A stretch of DNA of 6,836 nt from Micrococcales bacterium. GTDB taxonomy: Bacteria; Actinomycetota; Actinomycetes; Actinomycetales; Dermatophilaceae. The stretch is taken from positions 1-6,836 of the forward strand of contig PMJN01000097.1 in assembly GCA_003157445.1 (NCBI GenBank), read 5' to 3'. The notes beneath the pieces are model-generated. The model worked only from the letters and a program-made list of their open reading frames with translations, ran no database searches and was not told where the DNA came from. How positions within the stretch are numbered: position 1 is the first letter of the stretch; each line of letters begins with the position of its first letter. This document shows, one piece after another, positions 1-5,166 of this stretch. A program made the position numbers and the translations under genes.

Positions 1-194
1 TCCGGGAACTCCACGTCTCGCTGTTCGAAGATCGTGACGCCTGTCTTCCAGTTCTGCTGGACGACATCGCGGTGCTCCCAGGTGACCTCGTCATACGGGT
101 GCACTCCGGGGGTGGTGAAGATGCGTTCGACCTTCACACCCTTCTTGCCGCTGCCGCGTCGCGCACCTGCACTCGCGCCGGTCGTCTCTGTCAT
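1..194 (-). CDS. nrdJ: Class II (adenosylcobalamin-dependent) ribonucleotide reductase, N-terminal fragment
   Basis: This is the first 64 codons of a gene that runs off the left edge of the window. The product would reduce ribonucleotides to deoxyribonucleotides in the cytoplasm using adenosylcobalamin instead of an iron or manganese radical subunit. A short basic, low-complexity start (RRGSGKKGVKVER) is followed by FTTPGVHPYDEVTWEHRDVV and then a segment containing NWKTGVTIFEQRDVEFP. I recognise this as the usual opening of actinobacterial NrdJ; the catalytic barrel lies outside the window. The ATG at 194 has a very strong Shine-Dalgarno, AAGGAGG (complement of 201-207), six bases upstream. 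It lies 100 bases downstream of nrdR on the same strand, as in other actinobacterial nrdR-nrdJ operons, so it is probably co-transcribed and repressed by NrdR. Identification rests on the N-terminus only. Confidence 0.88.
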   Translation of the reverse strand, partial: MTETTGASAGARRGSGKKGVKVERIFTTPGVHPYDEVTWEHRDVVQQNWKTGVTIFEQRDVEFP

Positions 195-294
195 TGATGG
201 CCTCCTTGGCCCTGGATTTGGATATTTTCAAGTCTGGCTTCCGCCACTGACACATCCAGTAGTCGGTTCCTGCTGGCAGATCGCTATCCGCCAC

Positions 295-798
295 TTACCC
301 CACCAGCGGGGGTGCCACACGGTCGGCTGGGTCTGGTTCTTGACCTGTTGGCTCTCGCTCGGCGCGAAGCAGAGCGATCGCGAACTCGAAGTCCTCCAGG
401 CTTTCGAAAGCCTGGTAGACGCTGGCAAATCGCAAGTACGCAATCTCGTCGAGCTCACGCAGCGGTCCGAGGATGGCCAACCCCACCTCGTGGGCGTCGA
501 CCTCAGCACTGCCCTGTGCCCGGATCACCTCCTCAACCTTCTGAGCAAGCCTGGCCAGGTCGTCGTCTGTGACTGGACGTCCCTGGCAAGCCTTCCGCAC
601 GCCCACCAGGACCTTGCTGCGACTAAATGGTTCGGTAACACCGCTTCGTTTGACCACCGACAGACTCGTGGTCTCGACCGTCGTGAAACGTCGATTGCAC
701 TCGGGACACTGCCGTCGGCGGCGGATCGCAGTTCCGTCATCGGCCGTGCGACTGTCCATGACTCGGCTGTCCGTGTAGTGGCAGAAAGGACAATGCAT
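295..798 (-). CDS. nrdR: Transcriptional repressor NrdR
   Basis: A 167-residue zinc-ribbon/ATP-cone repressor of ribonucleotide reductase genes that senses ATP/dATP. The zinc ribbon is clear: C3-P-F-C6 near the start and C31-P-E-C34, with the family signatures DSR (15-17), the basic RRRRQC run (26-31) and RRFTTVE (36-42). Residues about 46-136 form the ATP-cone domain ([15 protein letters not shown], then [17 protein letters not shown]). A variable tail of about 20 residues, rich in P, D and E, makes it a little longer than the usual ~150 residues. The start is fixed by the family's conserved MxCPFC opening and by an excellent Shine-Dalgarno, AAAGGAGG (complement of 806-813), seven bases upstream. 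The frame stays open upstream to 933, but that stretch lies in the leader and is not conserved-looking. It is first in an operon with nrdJ, and its promoter region carries NrdR-box-like sites, so autoregulation is likely. Confidence 0.96.
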   Translation of the reverse strand: MHCPFCHYTDSRVMDSRTADDGTAIRRRRQCPECNRRFTTVETTSLSVVKRSGVTEPFSRSKVLVGVRKACQGRPVTDDDLARLAQKVEEVIRAQGSAEVDAHEVGLAILGPLRELDEIAYLRFASVYQAFESLEDFEFAIALLRAEREPTGQEPDPADRVAPPLVG

Positions 799-909
799 CG
801 CAGTGCCTCCTTTCCGTGCCAGTGCCGCCTGTTGATGAGTTCGGCCATCAAATCCGTTGGCCTCGTTCTGATTTTGTACGATCGTCCGTCGGCCCCTGTG
901 GGAGCCTCC

Positions 910-983
910 TGGGGACAACCTTGTGGTCAACATGTGGATGACCTGGGGATAAGTCAGCGCATCCTGTGACTACATGTGGATGA
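910..983 (-). promoter_or_regulatory. Cluster of DnaA-box-like 9-mers in the nrdR leader
   Basis: Four 9-mers in the same orientation each differ by one base from a DnaA box (TTATCCACA or the actinobacterial TTGTCCACA). On the minus strand they read TTGTCCCCA (910-918), TCATCCACA (933-941), TTATCCCCA (944-952) and TCATCCACA (975-983). Spacings between starts are 23, 11 and 31 bases, roughly whole helical turns. DnaA is known to regulate nrdAB in E. coli; here a role is inference. Two of the four overlap the NrdR-like repeats, so the two readings partly compete. Confidence 0.35.
967..982 (-). promoter_or_regulatory. NrdR box (distal of the tandem pair)
   Basis: The minus-strand core at 979-970 reads CCACATGTAG, a weaker match to CWATATATWG (about three differences) but with the same C...A.AT.T.G framework. 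It starts 32 bp from the stronger box at 999-1014, so both would face the same side of the helix. A further related core, CCACATGTTG (937-928), lies 42 bp beyond it. Confidence 0.58.
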
Positions 984-998
984 GTTACGTCTGTGTAA

Positions 999-1014
999 CT
1001 ACTATATGTAGGGA
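999..1014 (-). promoter_or_regulatory. NrdR box (promoter-proximal)
   Basis: On the minus strand the core at 1011-1002 reads CTACATATAG, one mismatch from the published NrdR-box core CWATATATWG. It lies between the predicted -10 and the transcript start of nrdR-nrdJ. A second site (967-982) is exactly 32 bp away, the three-helical-turn tandem arrangement typical of NrdR operators. The pairing and location are what make this convincing. Confidence 0.7.
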
Positions 1015-1042
1015 TCTTACGTCGCTCCGTCTCCGTACACAA
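1014..1042 (-). promoter_or_regulatory. Predicted sigma-A-type promoter of nrdR-nrdJ
   Basis: Read on the minus strand there is a -35-like TTGTGT (complement of 1037-1042), exactly 17 bases, then a -10-like TAAGAT (complement of 1014-1019). Transcription would start near 1006, leaving a leader of roughly 210 bases before nrdR. The match and spacing are good, and the NrdR-like boxes lie over the predicted start site, which is where a repressor would act. Prediction only. Confidence 0.55.
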
Positions 1043-1588
1043 CATGATCACGGCGTCCTGCACGACGTCGGCGTGTCGTCGCACTTGTGAACCTGCGGCA
1101 CCCCGTGGCCACCTTCAGTTGGCCCGCAACGGTGCGGCATCGTCAAGACCAGATGACCTCCACTCGAGCGCCACGGCCACTCGTAACCAGCCCGCCTGTG
1201 GACCAGGGCAACGGGGACCAACCGACGGATTGGCCAGCGACGCCAGTCCCGCGCCCCGGCTGTATCGGGGCGGGCGAGACATCGCGAGGTTGGTAACGAT
1301 GCAGTCGGTTGCCTGACGAGGCAAACCCCAAGCCCCGCTGTCGGCCGTTCCGCTGATGTCGCATCGGTGGCCCAAGCCGAGGTCGGTTAATGCCGACGGC
1401 GAATCATGACGTCCAAGAAGGCACCGTCCCACTGGTAGTCTGCTCCCCAAACCTGTGGTCGCCGCGTCGCTCCCGGACCGGCTGATCCACACCAGTTACC
1501 GGTGCCCATGGACAGACTCGGTCACCGGCCCGGACAGCGATTTCGGCCATGAACTCGAGCACAATCCAGAAACCGGAGCAGAGACAAC
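1043..1588. other. Intergenic region without a supported gene
   Basis: About 550 bases lie between the nrdR promoter and the next plus-strand gene. Reading frames of up to 125 codons exist on both strands, but their translations are rich in R, P, S, G and A, show no recognisable domain, and lack a convincing ribosome-binding site. One small hairpin is visible, TTGCCT-GACG-AGGCAA at 1309-1324, with no T-run after it. There is also one further DnaA-like 9-mer, TGTGGACCA, at 1197-1205. I see no tRNA or other known RNA. Confidence 0.5.
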
Positions 1589-1804
1589 ATGGGTTCTCAG
1601 TTACGTACCAGGATTGCCGGGCTGATCTTCGTGGTGTGGCTGGCGATCGGCGCCGTTGCGGCGGGCCAACGAGGCTACTTCGCCTCGGAGCCGCAGAACT
1701 GCGCGGGCGCGGCAACAGTCGGCGTCACCGCCGTGGCGGGACCGCTGAACTATGTCGGACTCAACCCCAAGGTCACATGCAGTCTGCCGCAACCCTCGAG
1801 CTAG
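1589..1804 (+). CDS. Small conserved-looking membrane protein, unknown function
   Basis: A 71-residue protein. Residues about 9-25 (IAGLIFVVWLAIGAVAA) form a strong hydrophobic segment that could be a membrane anchor or uncleaved signal. It is followed by GQRGYF and then a second, milder apolar stretch at about 40-57 (GAATVGVTAVAGPLNYVG), ending LNPKV near the C-terminus. Two cysteines, C38 and C64, flank the second stretch. The layout (a short N-terminal helix, a QRxYF motif, a single Cys, then VVAGPLNYxGxNPKV-like sequence) resembles a family of roughly 60-70-residue hypothetical proteins I recall from many actinobacteria; function is unknown. The ATG at 1589 has GGAG ten bases upstream (1575-1578), an acceptable site. 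The gene stands alone on the plus strand, convergent with the LysM gene, and no promoter is obvious. Confidence 0.72.
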   Translation: MGSQLRTRIAGLIFVVWLAIGAVAAGQRGYFASEPQNCAGAATVGVTAVAGPLNYVGLNPKVTCSLPQPSS

Positions 1805-1835
1805 CTAAGGCGTGTCGCAGTCCACTGCAAACAAC

Positions 1836-1851
1836 AGTTCCCAGGGGAACT
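1836..1851 (-). terminator. Hairpin between convergent genes, possible terminator
   Basis: AGTTCCC (1836-1842) pairs perfectly with GGGAACT (1845-1851), a seven-base-pair stem with a tight loop, or six base pairs around CAGG. It lies in the 61-base gap between the 71-residue gene and the LysM gene. On the minus strand it is followed by GTTGTTTG, a moderately T-rich tail, so it best suits the end of the LysM transcript. There is no T-run on the plus strand. Confidence 0.42.
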
Positions 1852-1865
1852 ACATCATCTCAACC

Positions 1866-2303
1866 TCAGGGCAACGACGGAATAAGCAACAACTGACCTG
1901 CATGCACCTGAGAGGTGTTCAGACCATTTGCAAGCTGGAGTCGTGCCACGGCATCACGAATCGGCAGACTCGGCAACTGGACGGCCGCGACCTCGGAGAG
2001 AGTCTGACCGAGCGAGACCGTAGTGGCGTGGTCGATCTGTGGCGCGGCCGCGTCAACTGAACTCGCAAGCGCGACGGCCAGTATCGCCACAGCGACGGTA
2101 ACCATCAGCGTGATCACGAGGCGCCCCCGGCGAGTGAGCCGCATCGACGCAGGCGCGCGAACATAGCCACGCCGGCCAGGACCAACACCCTCGTCCGGAT
2201 ACAGCAGTCCCTGTGAAGCGACCAGGCGCAGCCTCGGGCCAGTGGTGCGCGACGGCATACGGACAGGCTCGGGCACGAGTAACCCGACGGTTCCAACTGA
2301 CAT
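1866..2303 (-). CDS. Membrane-anchored LysM protein divergent from lexA, probable SOS cell-division inhibitor
   Basis: A 145-residue protein in three parts. First is a basic, Pro/Gly/Arg-rich cytoplasmic segment (1-61). Next is one transmembrane helix at about 62-82 (LVITLMVTVAVAILAVALASSV), just after the positive run RLTRRGR. Last is an extracytoplasmic LysM-like domain from about 92 to 141 that ends QLLLIP, the usual close of a LysM repeat. LysM binds peptidoglycan. The size, topology and position facing lexA match M. tuberculosis Rv2719c (ChiZ), C. glutamicum DivS and Bacillus YneA, which slow septation during the SOS response. I infer the same role. The ATG at 2303 was chosen over upstream in-frame starts because GGGAGGA lies four bases ahead of it. 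The longer frame would run through the LexA operators. Control by LexA is likely: two LexA-like sites lie 36-67 bases upstream. Confidence 0.82.
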   Translation of the reverse strand: MSVGTVGLLVPEPVRMPSRTTGPRLRLVASQGLLYPDEGVGPGRRGYVRAPASMRLTRRGRLVITLMVTVAVAILAVALASSVDAAAPQIDHATTVSLGQTLSEVAAVQLPSLPIRDAVARLQLANGLNTSQVHAGQLLLIPSLP

Positions 2304-2338
2304 GGCGTCCTCCCGCGTGGTTCGGTTACCAGTTTCTA

Positions 2339-2370
2339 TCGAACTAGCGTCCAATAGAACGCTTGTGCGA
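2339..2370. promoter_or_regulatory. Two adjoining LexA-box-like sequences upstream of the LysM gene
   Basis: TCGAAC-tagc-GTCCAA (2339-2354) is followed without a gap by TAGAAC-gctt-GTGCGA (2355-2370). Each differs by two of twelve bases from the actinobacterial SOS palindrome TCGAAC-N4-GTTCGA. They lie 36-67 bases before the LysM start codon, where a repressor of that gene would be expected. Each is weaker than the box at 2408-2423. Confidence 0.45.
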
Positions 2371-2407
2371 TGTCTAACACTCAATGCCGACAAAGTCGAG
2401 AACACAG

Positions 2408-2423
2408 TCGAACAGGTGTTTGA
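2408..2423. promoter_or_regulatory. LexA (SOS) box of lexA
   Basis: TCGAAC-AGGT-GTTTGA differs by one base from the actinobacterial SOS palindrome TCGAAC-N4-GTTCGA. It overlaps the predicted -35 of lexA, so LexA bound here would shut off its own gene, and it may also affect the divergent LysM gene. It is the strongest such site in the window. Confidence 0.85.
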
Positions 2424-2448
2424 AACCCCTGTCTCAGCGACATAGGCT
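2420..2448 (+). promoter_or_regulatory. Predicted lexA promoter
   Basis: TTGAAA (2420-2425) and TAGGCT (2443-2448) are separated by 17 bases. Transcription would start near 2455, giving a leader of about 67 bases. The -35 overlaps the right half of the LexA box, as expected for autorepression. Confidence 0.6.
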
Positions 2449-2521
2449 GTCCGCATGTCGACCAGCCCAGCAGACGCCTCTGACAACGGGTGTCTCCCGG
2501 CACGAGCAAGAGGACGAAATC

Positions 2522-3226
2522 ATGGCTAAGGTCCACGAAATGCCCGACCGCGAATCCGGCGACGGGCTGACCACCCGCCAACGTCGCGTCCTGGAGGTGA
2601 TTCGTAACTCCGTAGACCGTCGCGGCTACCCGCCGAGTCTTCGCGAGATCGGCGAGGCGGTCGGGCTACAGAGTCCCAGCAGCGTGTCCTACCAGCTTCT
2701 GGCCCTGGAACGAAAGGGCTTCCTGCGTAAGGACCCCAACCGACCCCGAGCCATCGAAGTCCTCTCCCCCAATGCAGTCTCGGACGCGCGCGGTTATCGC
2801 CAGGCCCACGCCGAAGGAGTCGACGAGACCGGCAGTGGCGATTCGCGGCCAATGCCTGCCTACGTCCCGGTGCTGGGTCAGATCGCCGCCGGTATTCCGA
2901 TCACAGCCGAGGAGGTCGTGGACGACGTCTTCGCGCTGCCACGGCAGATCGTCGGCGAGGGCGAACTGTTCCTACTCAAGGTCGTCGGTGACTCCATGAT
3001 CGAGGGAGCCATCTGCGACGGCGACTGGGTTGTCGTACGCCAGCAGCCGACCGCCGACAACGGTGACATCGTCGCCGCGATGCTCGACAACGAGGCCACC
3101 GTCAAGACATTCAAGCGCAAGGACGGTCACGTATGGCTCATGCCCCAGAACGAGGCGTTCGCACCCATCGACGGCGATCATGCAACTATCTTGGGCAAGG
3201 TCACCGCGGTGCTGCGCAAGATCTGA
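2522..3226 (+). CDS. lexA: SOS response repressor LexA (self-cleaving)
   Basis: A 234-residue LexA of normal actinobacterial length. The N-terminal winged helix-turn-helix spans about 15-80, with the signatures [29 protein letters not shown] and [19 protein letters not shown] linker (about 82-112) leads to the S24-type autoproteolysis domain. The cleavage site is A123-G124 in GQIAAGIPI, the nucleophile is S158 in GDSM, and the general base is K195 in ATVKTF, so all key residues are present. RecA-ssDNA filaments trigger cleavage and release the SOS regulon. The ATG at 2522 follows AAGAGGA (2508-2514) with seven bases between. Longer in-frame starts back to 2384 would place the LexA box inside the coding region and are rejected. 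It is divergent from the LysM gene with a shared operator region. No convincing terminator is seen in the 27-base gap to the convergent sirtuin gene. Confidence 0.97.
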   Translation: MAKVHEMPDRESGDGLTTRQRRVLEVIRNSVDRRGYPPSLREIGEAVGLQSPSSVSYQLLALERKGFLRKDPNRPRAIEVLSPNAVSDARGYRQAHAEGVDETGSGDSRPMPAYVPVLGQIAAGIPITAEEVVDDVFALPRQIVGEGELFLLKVVGDSMIEGAICDGDWVVVRQQPTADNGDIVAAMLDNEATVKTFKRKDGHVWLMPQNEAFAPIDGDHATILGKVTAVLRKI

Positions 3227-3253
3227 TCGTCTGATCCGCGGGATACGGGCGTT

Positions 3254-4090
3254 CTATGCCTGCAGGTCCTGGACGACCCGGTTCAGGGTGAGTCCCAATG
3301 GAGAGTCGAGCCGGAGCGTTGCCTTTTCATCGCCACGGCTCGGCCCGCGCGTCACGATCGCCACAGGTATGCCGCTGGCAGAGGCCCGGAGCACGAACCG
3401 GTAACCGCTCATCACCTGCAATGAAGAGCCCAGCACGACAAGTCCCAAAGAGGCGTCAACGTGCGAGAAGCATCGCTCAACGAGAGGTTTTGGCACCGAC
3501 TCGCCGAAGAAGACGACGTCGGGTTTCACCCGATCCGACTGACACACCAGGCAACGCGGCGGGTGAAAGCCAGCCACGGCCTCTTCCGATAGAGCGAAGT
3601 CTCCATCGGGGCGTATCTCCCCTGCCATCTCTTCGAAATGCGGGTTAGCCTCGCTCAGTCGCAAATCGAGCTCAGCTCTGCGCGTCGTCTCGCCACAGTC
3701 CAGGCACCGCGCCAGCCCAAGGTTGCCGTGCAGTTCCAAGACGTCACAGGCTCCGGCCATCTGGTGAAGTCCGTCGACGTTCTGAGTGATGATCGCGCGA
3801 AGCAGGCCGAAGCGTTGAAGGTCGGCAACCGCGGTGTGTCCGTCGTTGGGCGTGGCTCCGGCAAATCGTCGCCATCCCACAAAGCTGCGCGCCCAGTATC
3901 GCTGCCGATTCGCTGGCGAGGCAACGAACTCGCCGTACGTCATCGGAACCACTCGTCGTTTGCCGTCCGGTCCCCTGTAATCGGGGATGCCCGACTCCGT
4001 GGACAAGCCAGCGCCGGTCAGGACAGTGACCTGCCCCGCTCGCAAAAGCTCCACGAGCCCCTCGTATGCCGCCTGGTCCCGTGCCGTCAT
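3254..4090 (-). CDS. Class II (SIRT4-like) NAD-dependent sirtuin
   Basis: A 278-residue Sir2-family enzyme that removes acyl groups from lysines using NAD+. Motifs, numbered from the chosen start, are the NAD-binding TGAGLSTESGIPDYRG (25-40), TQNVDGLH (102-109), catalytic H121 in LELHGN, four zinc cysteines C129/C132 and C180/C183, VKPDVVFFGE (188-197) and GSSLQVMSGYRF (221-232). RQRYWARSFVGW, RCLDCGE and PDGDFALSEE follow human SIRT4 closely, which places it in class II, the class with lipoamidase, branched-chain deacylase and ADP-ribosyltransferase activities rather than strong deacetylation. The start is uncertain. The ATG at 4090 has GGAGA eight bases upstream and leaves a family-like N-terminus. 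A GTG at 4183 would add 31 residues but lacks a Shine-Dalgarno. It is convergent with lexA and divergent from a LysR-type regulator gene that may control it. Confidence 0.92.
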   Translation of the reverse strand: MTARDQAAYEGLVELLRAGQVTVLTGAGLSTESGIPDYRGPDGKRRVVPMTYGEFVASPANRQRYWARSFVGWRRFAGATPNDGHTAVADLQRFGLLRAIITQNVDGLHQMAGACDVLELHGNLGLARCLDCGETTRRAELDLRLSEANPHFEEMAGEIRPDGDFALSEEAVAGFHPPRCLVCQSDRVKPDVVFFGESVPKPLVERCFSHVDASLGLVVLGSSLQVMSGYRFVLRASASGIPVAIVTRGPSRGDEKATLRLDSPLGLTLNRVVQDLQA

Positions 4091-4198
4091 CAGCGCAGTC
4101 TCCACGTCAACAAGTATGCGACGCGCCTGCCACGGCCGAGGAAGGCTCGCAACTTCTTCAGAGGACAACCACTGGCAGATCACACAAACAACCAGTAG

Positions 4199-4229
4199 TT
4201 GGGCAGGCGATAACTCAACGTTATAAACT
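4199..4229 (+). promoter_or_regulatory. Predicted promoter of the LysR-type gene, leaderless or nearly so
   Basis: TTGGGC (4199-4204), 17 bases, then TATAAA (4222-4227); the overlapping TAAACT (4224-4229) fits the actinobacterial TANNNT pattern. Only seven bases separate TAAACT from the ATG at 4237, so transcription would begin at or within a few bases of the start codon. No proper Shine-Dalgarno is present (only ACAGG, right beside the ATG), which agrees with leaderless translation. Confidence 0.5.
4210..4224. promoter_or_regulatory. Probable LysR-type operator (T-N11-A palindrome)
   Basis: ATAAC-TCAAC-GTTAT is a perfect 15-bp interrupted palindrome with the classic T-N11-A spacing (T4211, A4223). 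It lies in the divergent spacer between the sirtuin and LysR-type genes and overlaps the predicted -10 of the latter. This is the usual place for an autorepressing LysR-type protein that also controls its divergent neighbour. Confidence 0.7.
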
Positions 4230-4236
4230 TACAGGC

Positions 4237-5166
4237 ATGATTGATGCAGCGGGGCTGCGCGTGATGCGCGCCATTGCCGACGAGGGTAGCTTCACCTTGG
4301 CCGCCCTGTCGCTGGGCTACTCCCAACCAGCCATCTCCCAGATGGTACGCCGGCTCGAGCAGCGCACCGGAACGGTGCTGGTCGAACGAGTGGGGCGCAA
4401 CGTGCGTCTGACCGAGGCCGGCCAGGTGCTGGCGCGACATGCGGTAGGAGTGCTGGCGGCGCTCGATGCGGCCGAGGAAGAAGTCGCCGCGATCGCCGGA
4501 CTGCGTGCCGGACGGGTCAGGTTGATGGCTTTCCCATCGTCCTCGGCGACGTTGGTCCCCCGCGCACTAGCCCTTGTGAAAGAACGTTTTCCTGAGATCA
4601 AGGTGAGCTTCAGCGAAGCCGAGCCCCCAGAGTCACTGGCGGCGCTACGTGCCGGCGAGTGCGACCTTGCAGTGGCCTTTGCCTACGAAGGCACCGACCT
4701 CGGACGCGGAGAGGAGGACCTCGACATGTTCGTCATCCATAAGCTTCTTGACGACGAGGTCCGACTCGCGCTACCGAAGAACCACCCGATGGCCACCGCC
4801 GAAGTAGGCGACCTGTCCCAGCTCAGCGACGAGTCGTGGATTGCGGGCTGCCCGCGCTGTCGAGGCCACCTCCTGCAGTTGTGCCACAAGTCGGGGTTTA
4901 TGCCGAACGTGTCCTTCGAGACCGAGGACTACGTCGCCGTACTAGGTCTGGTCGCCGAGGGGTTGGGCGTAGCGTTGATCCCCGACCTGATTCTGCGTAG
5001 CGCCAATCATCCCGACGTCGTCACCTTGCCGATCTCGCCGGCCTCGCGCCGGGAGGTCCATGTGGTCACAACCACGGACCTGCAACGGGTTCCCGCAGTC
5101 AAAGCCACGTTGGACGCACTGTGTGAGGCGGCCACCGCCACGGCCCGTGTCTTCGCTCGCGGCTGA
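4237..5166 (+). CDS. LysR-type transcriptional regulator
   Basis: A 309-residue regulator of standard length. The N-terminal winged helix-turn-helix covers about 2-63, with GSFTLAALSLGYSQPAISQM as helix-turn-helix, then RRLEQRTGTVLVERVGRNVRLTEAG. A linker helix (about 64-90) leads to a periplasmic-binding-protein-like effector domain (about 93-300; RVRLMAFPSSSATLVPRAL, LRAGECDLAVAF). The effector is unknown. The second half of that domain has C205-P-R-C208-R-G-H211-L-L-Q-L-C216-H217, a Cys/His cluster that could hold metal or respond to redox state. I recall similar sequence in other actinobacterial members, so it may just be a subfamily trait. The ATG at 4237 gives the typical MIDAAGLRVMRAIADEGSF opening. 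It has no good Shine-Dalgarno and is probably leaderless. The operator-like palindrome just upstream suggests autoregulation and control of the divergent sirtuin gene. Confidence 0.93.
   Translation: MIDAAGLRVMRAIADEGSFTLAALSLGYSQPAISQMVRRLEQRTGTVLVERVGRNVRLTEAGQVLARHAVGVLAALDAAEEEVAAIAGLRAGRVRLMAFPSSSATLVPRALALVKERFPEIKVSFSEAEPPESLAALRAGECDLAVAFAYEGTDLGRGEEDLDMFVIHKLLDDEVRLALPKNHPMATAEVGDLSQLSDESWIAGCPRCRGHLLQLCHKSGFMPNVSFETEDYVAVLGLVAEGLGVALIPDLILRSANHPDVVTLPISPASRREVHVVTTTDLQRVPAVKATLDALCEAATATARVFARG

Noticed and set aside
799..933. N-terminal extension of nrdR to an in-frame start at 933
   Set aside because: NrdR proteins begin MxCPFC, and the ATG at 798 has a near-perfect Shine-Dalgarno. 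The extension covers leader DNA with regulatory-like sites.
34..969. Long plus-strand open frame (311 codons) opposite nrdR and nrdJ
   Set aside because: It is antisense to nrdR, whose motifs are unmistakable, and it runs through the promoter region. Its translation shows no domain.
799..1006. Cobalamin riboswitch before nrdR-nrdJ
   Set aside because: I searched by eye for the B12-box pattern and its usual stems and did not find them.
1044..1316. 90-codon plus-strand open frame
   Set aside because: Its amino-acid composition is low-information, there is no ribosome-binding site, and it overlaps other equally poor frames.
1115..1492. 125-codon minus-strand open frame in the nrdR-upstream gap
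   Set aside because: There is no ribosome-binding site and no recognisable motif, and the composition looks like random translation of GC-rich DNA.
2304..2486. Longer LysM protein starting at 2486
   Set aside because: It would translate the lexA promoter and all LexA boxes. The ATG at 2303 has a strong GGGAGGA four bases upstream.
2384..2521. Longer LexA starting at 2384
   Set aside because: The extension covers the promoter and operator, is not LexA-like, and the ATG at 2522 has a good ribosome-binding site and the standard LexA start.
3234..3244. Terminator between lexA and the sirtuin gene (ATCC-GCG-GGAT)
   Set aside because: The stem is only four base pairs, with no T-run on either strand.
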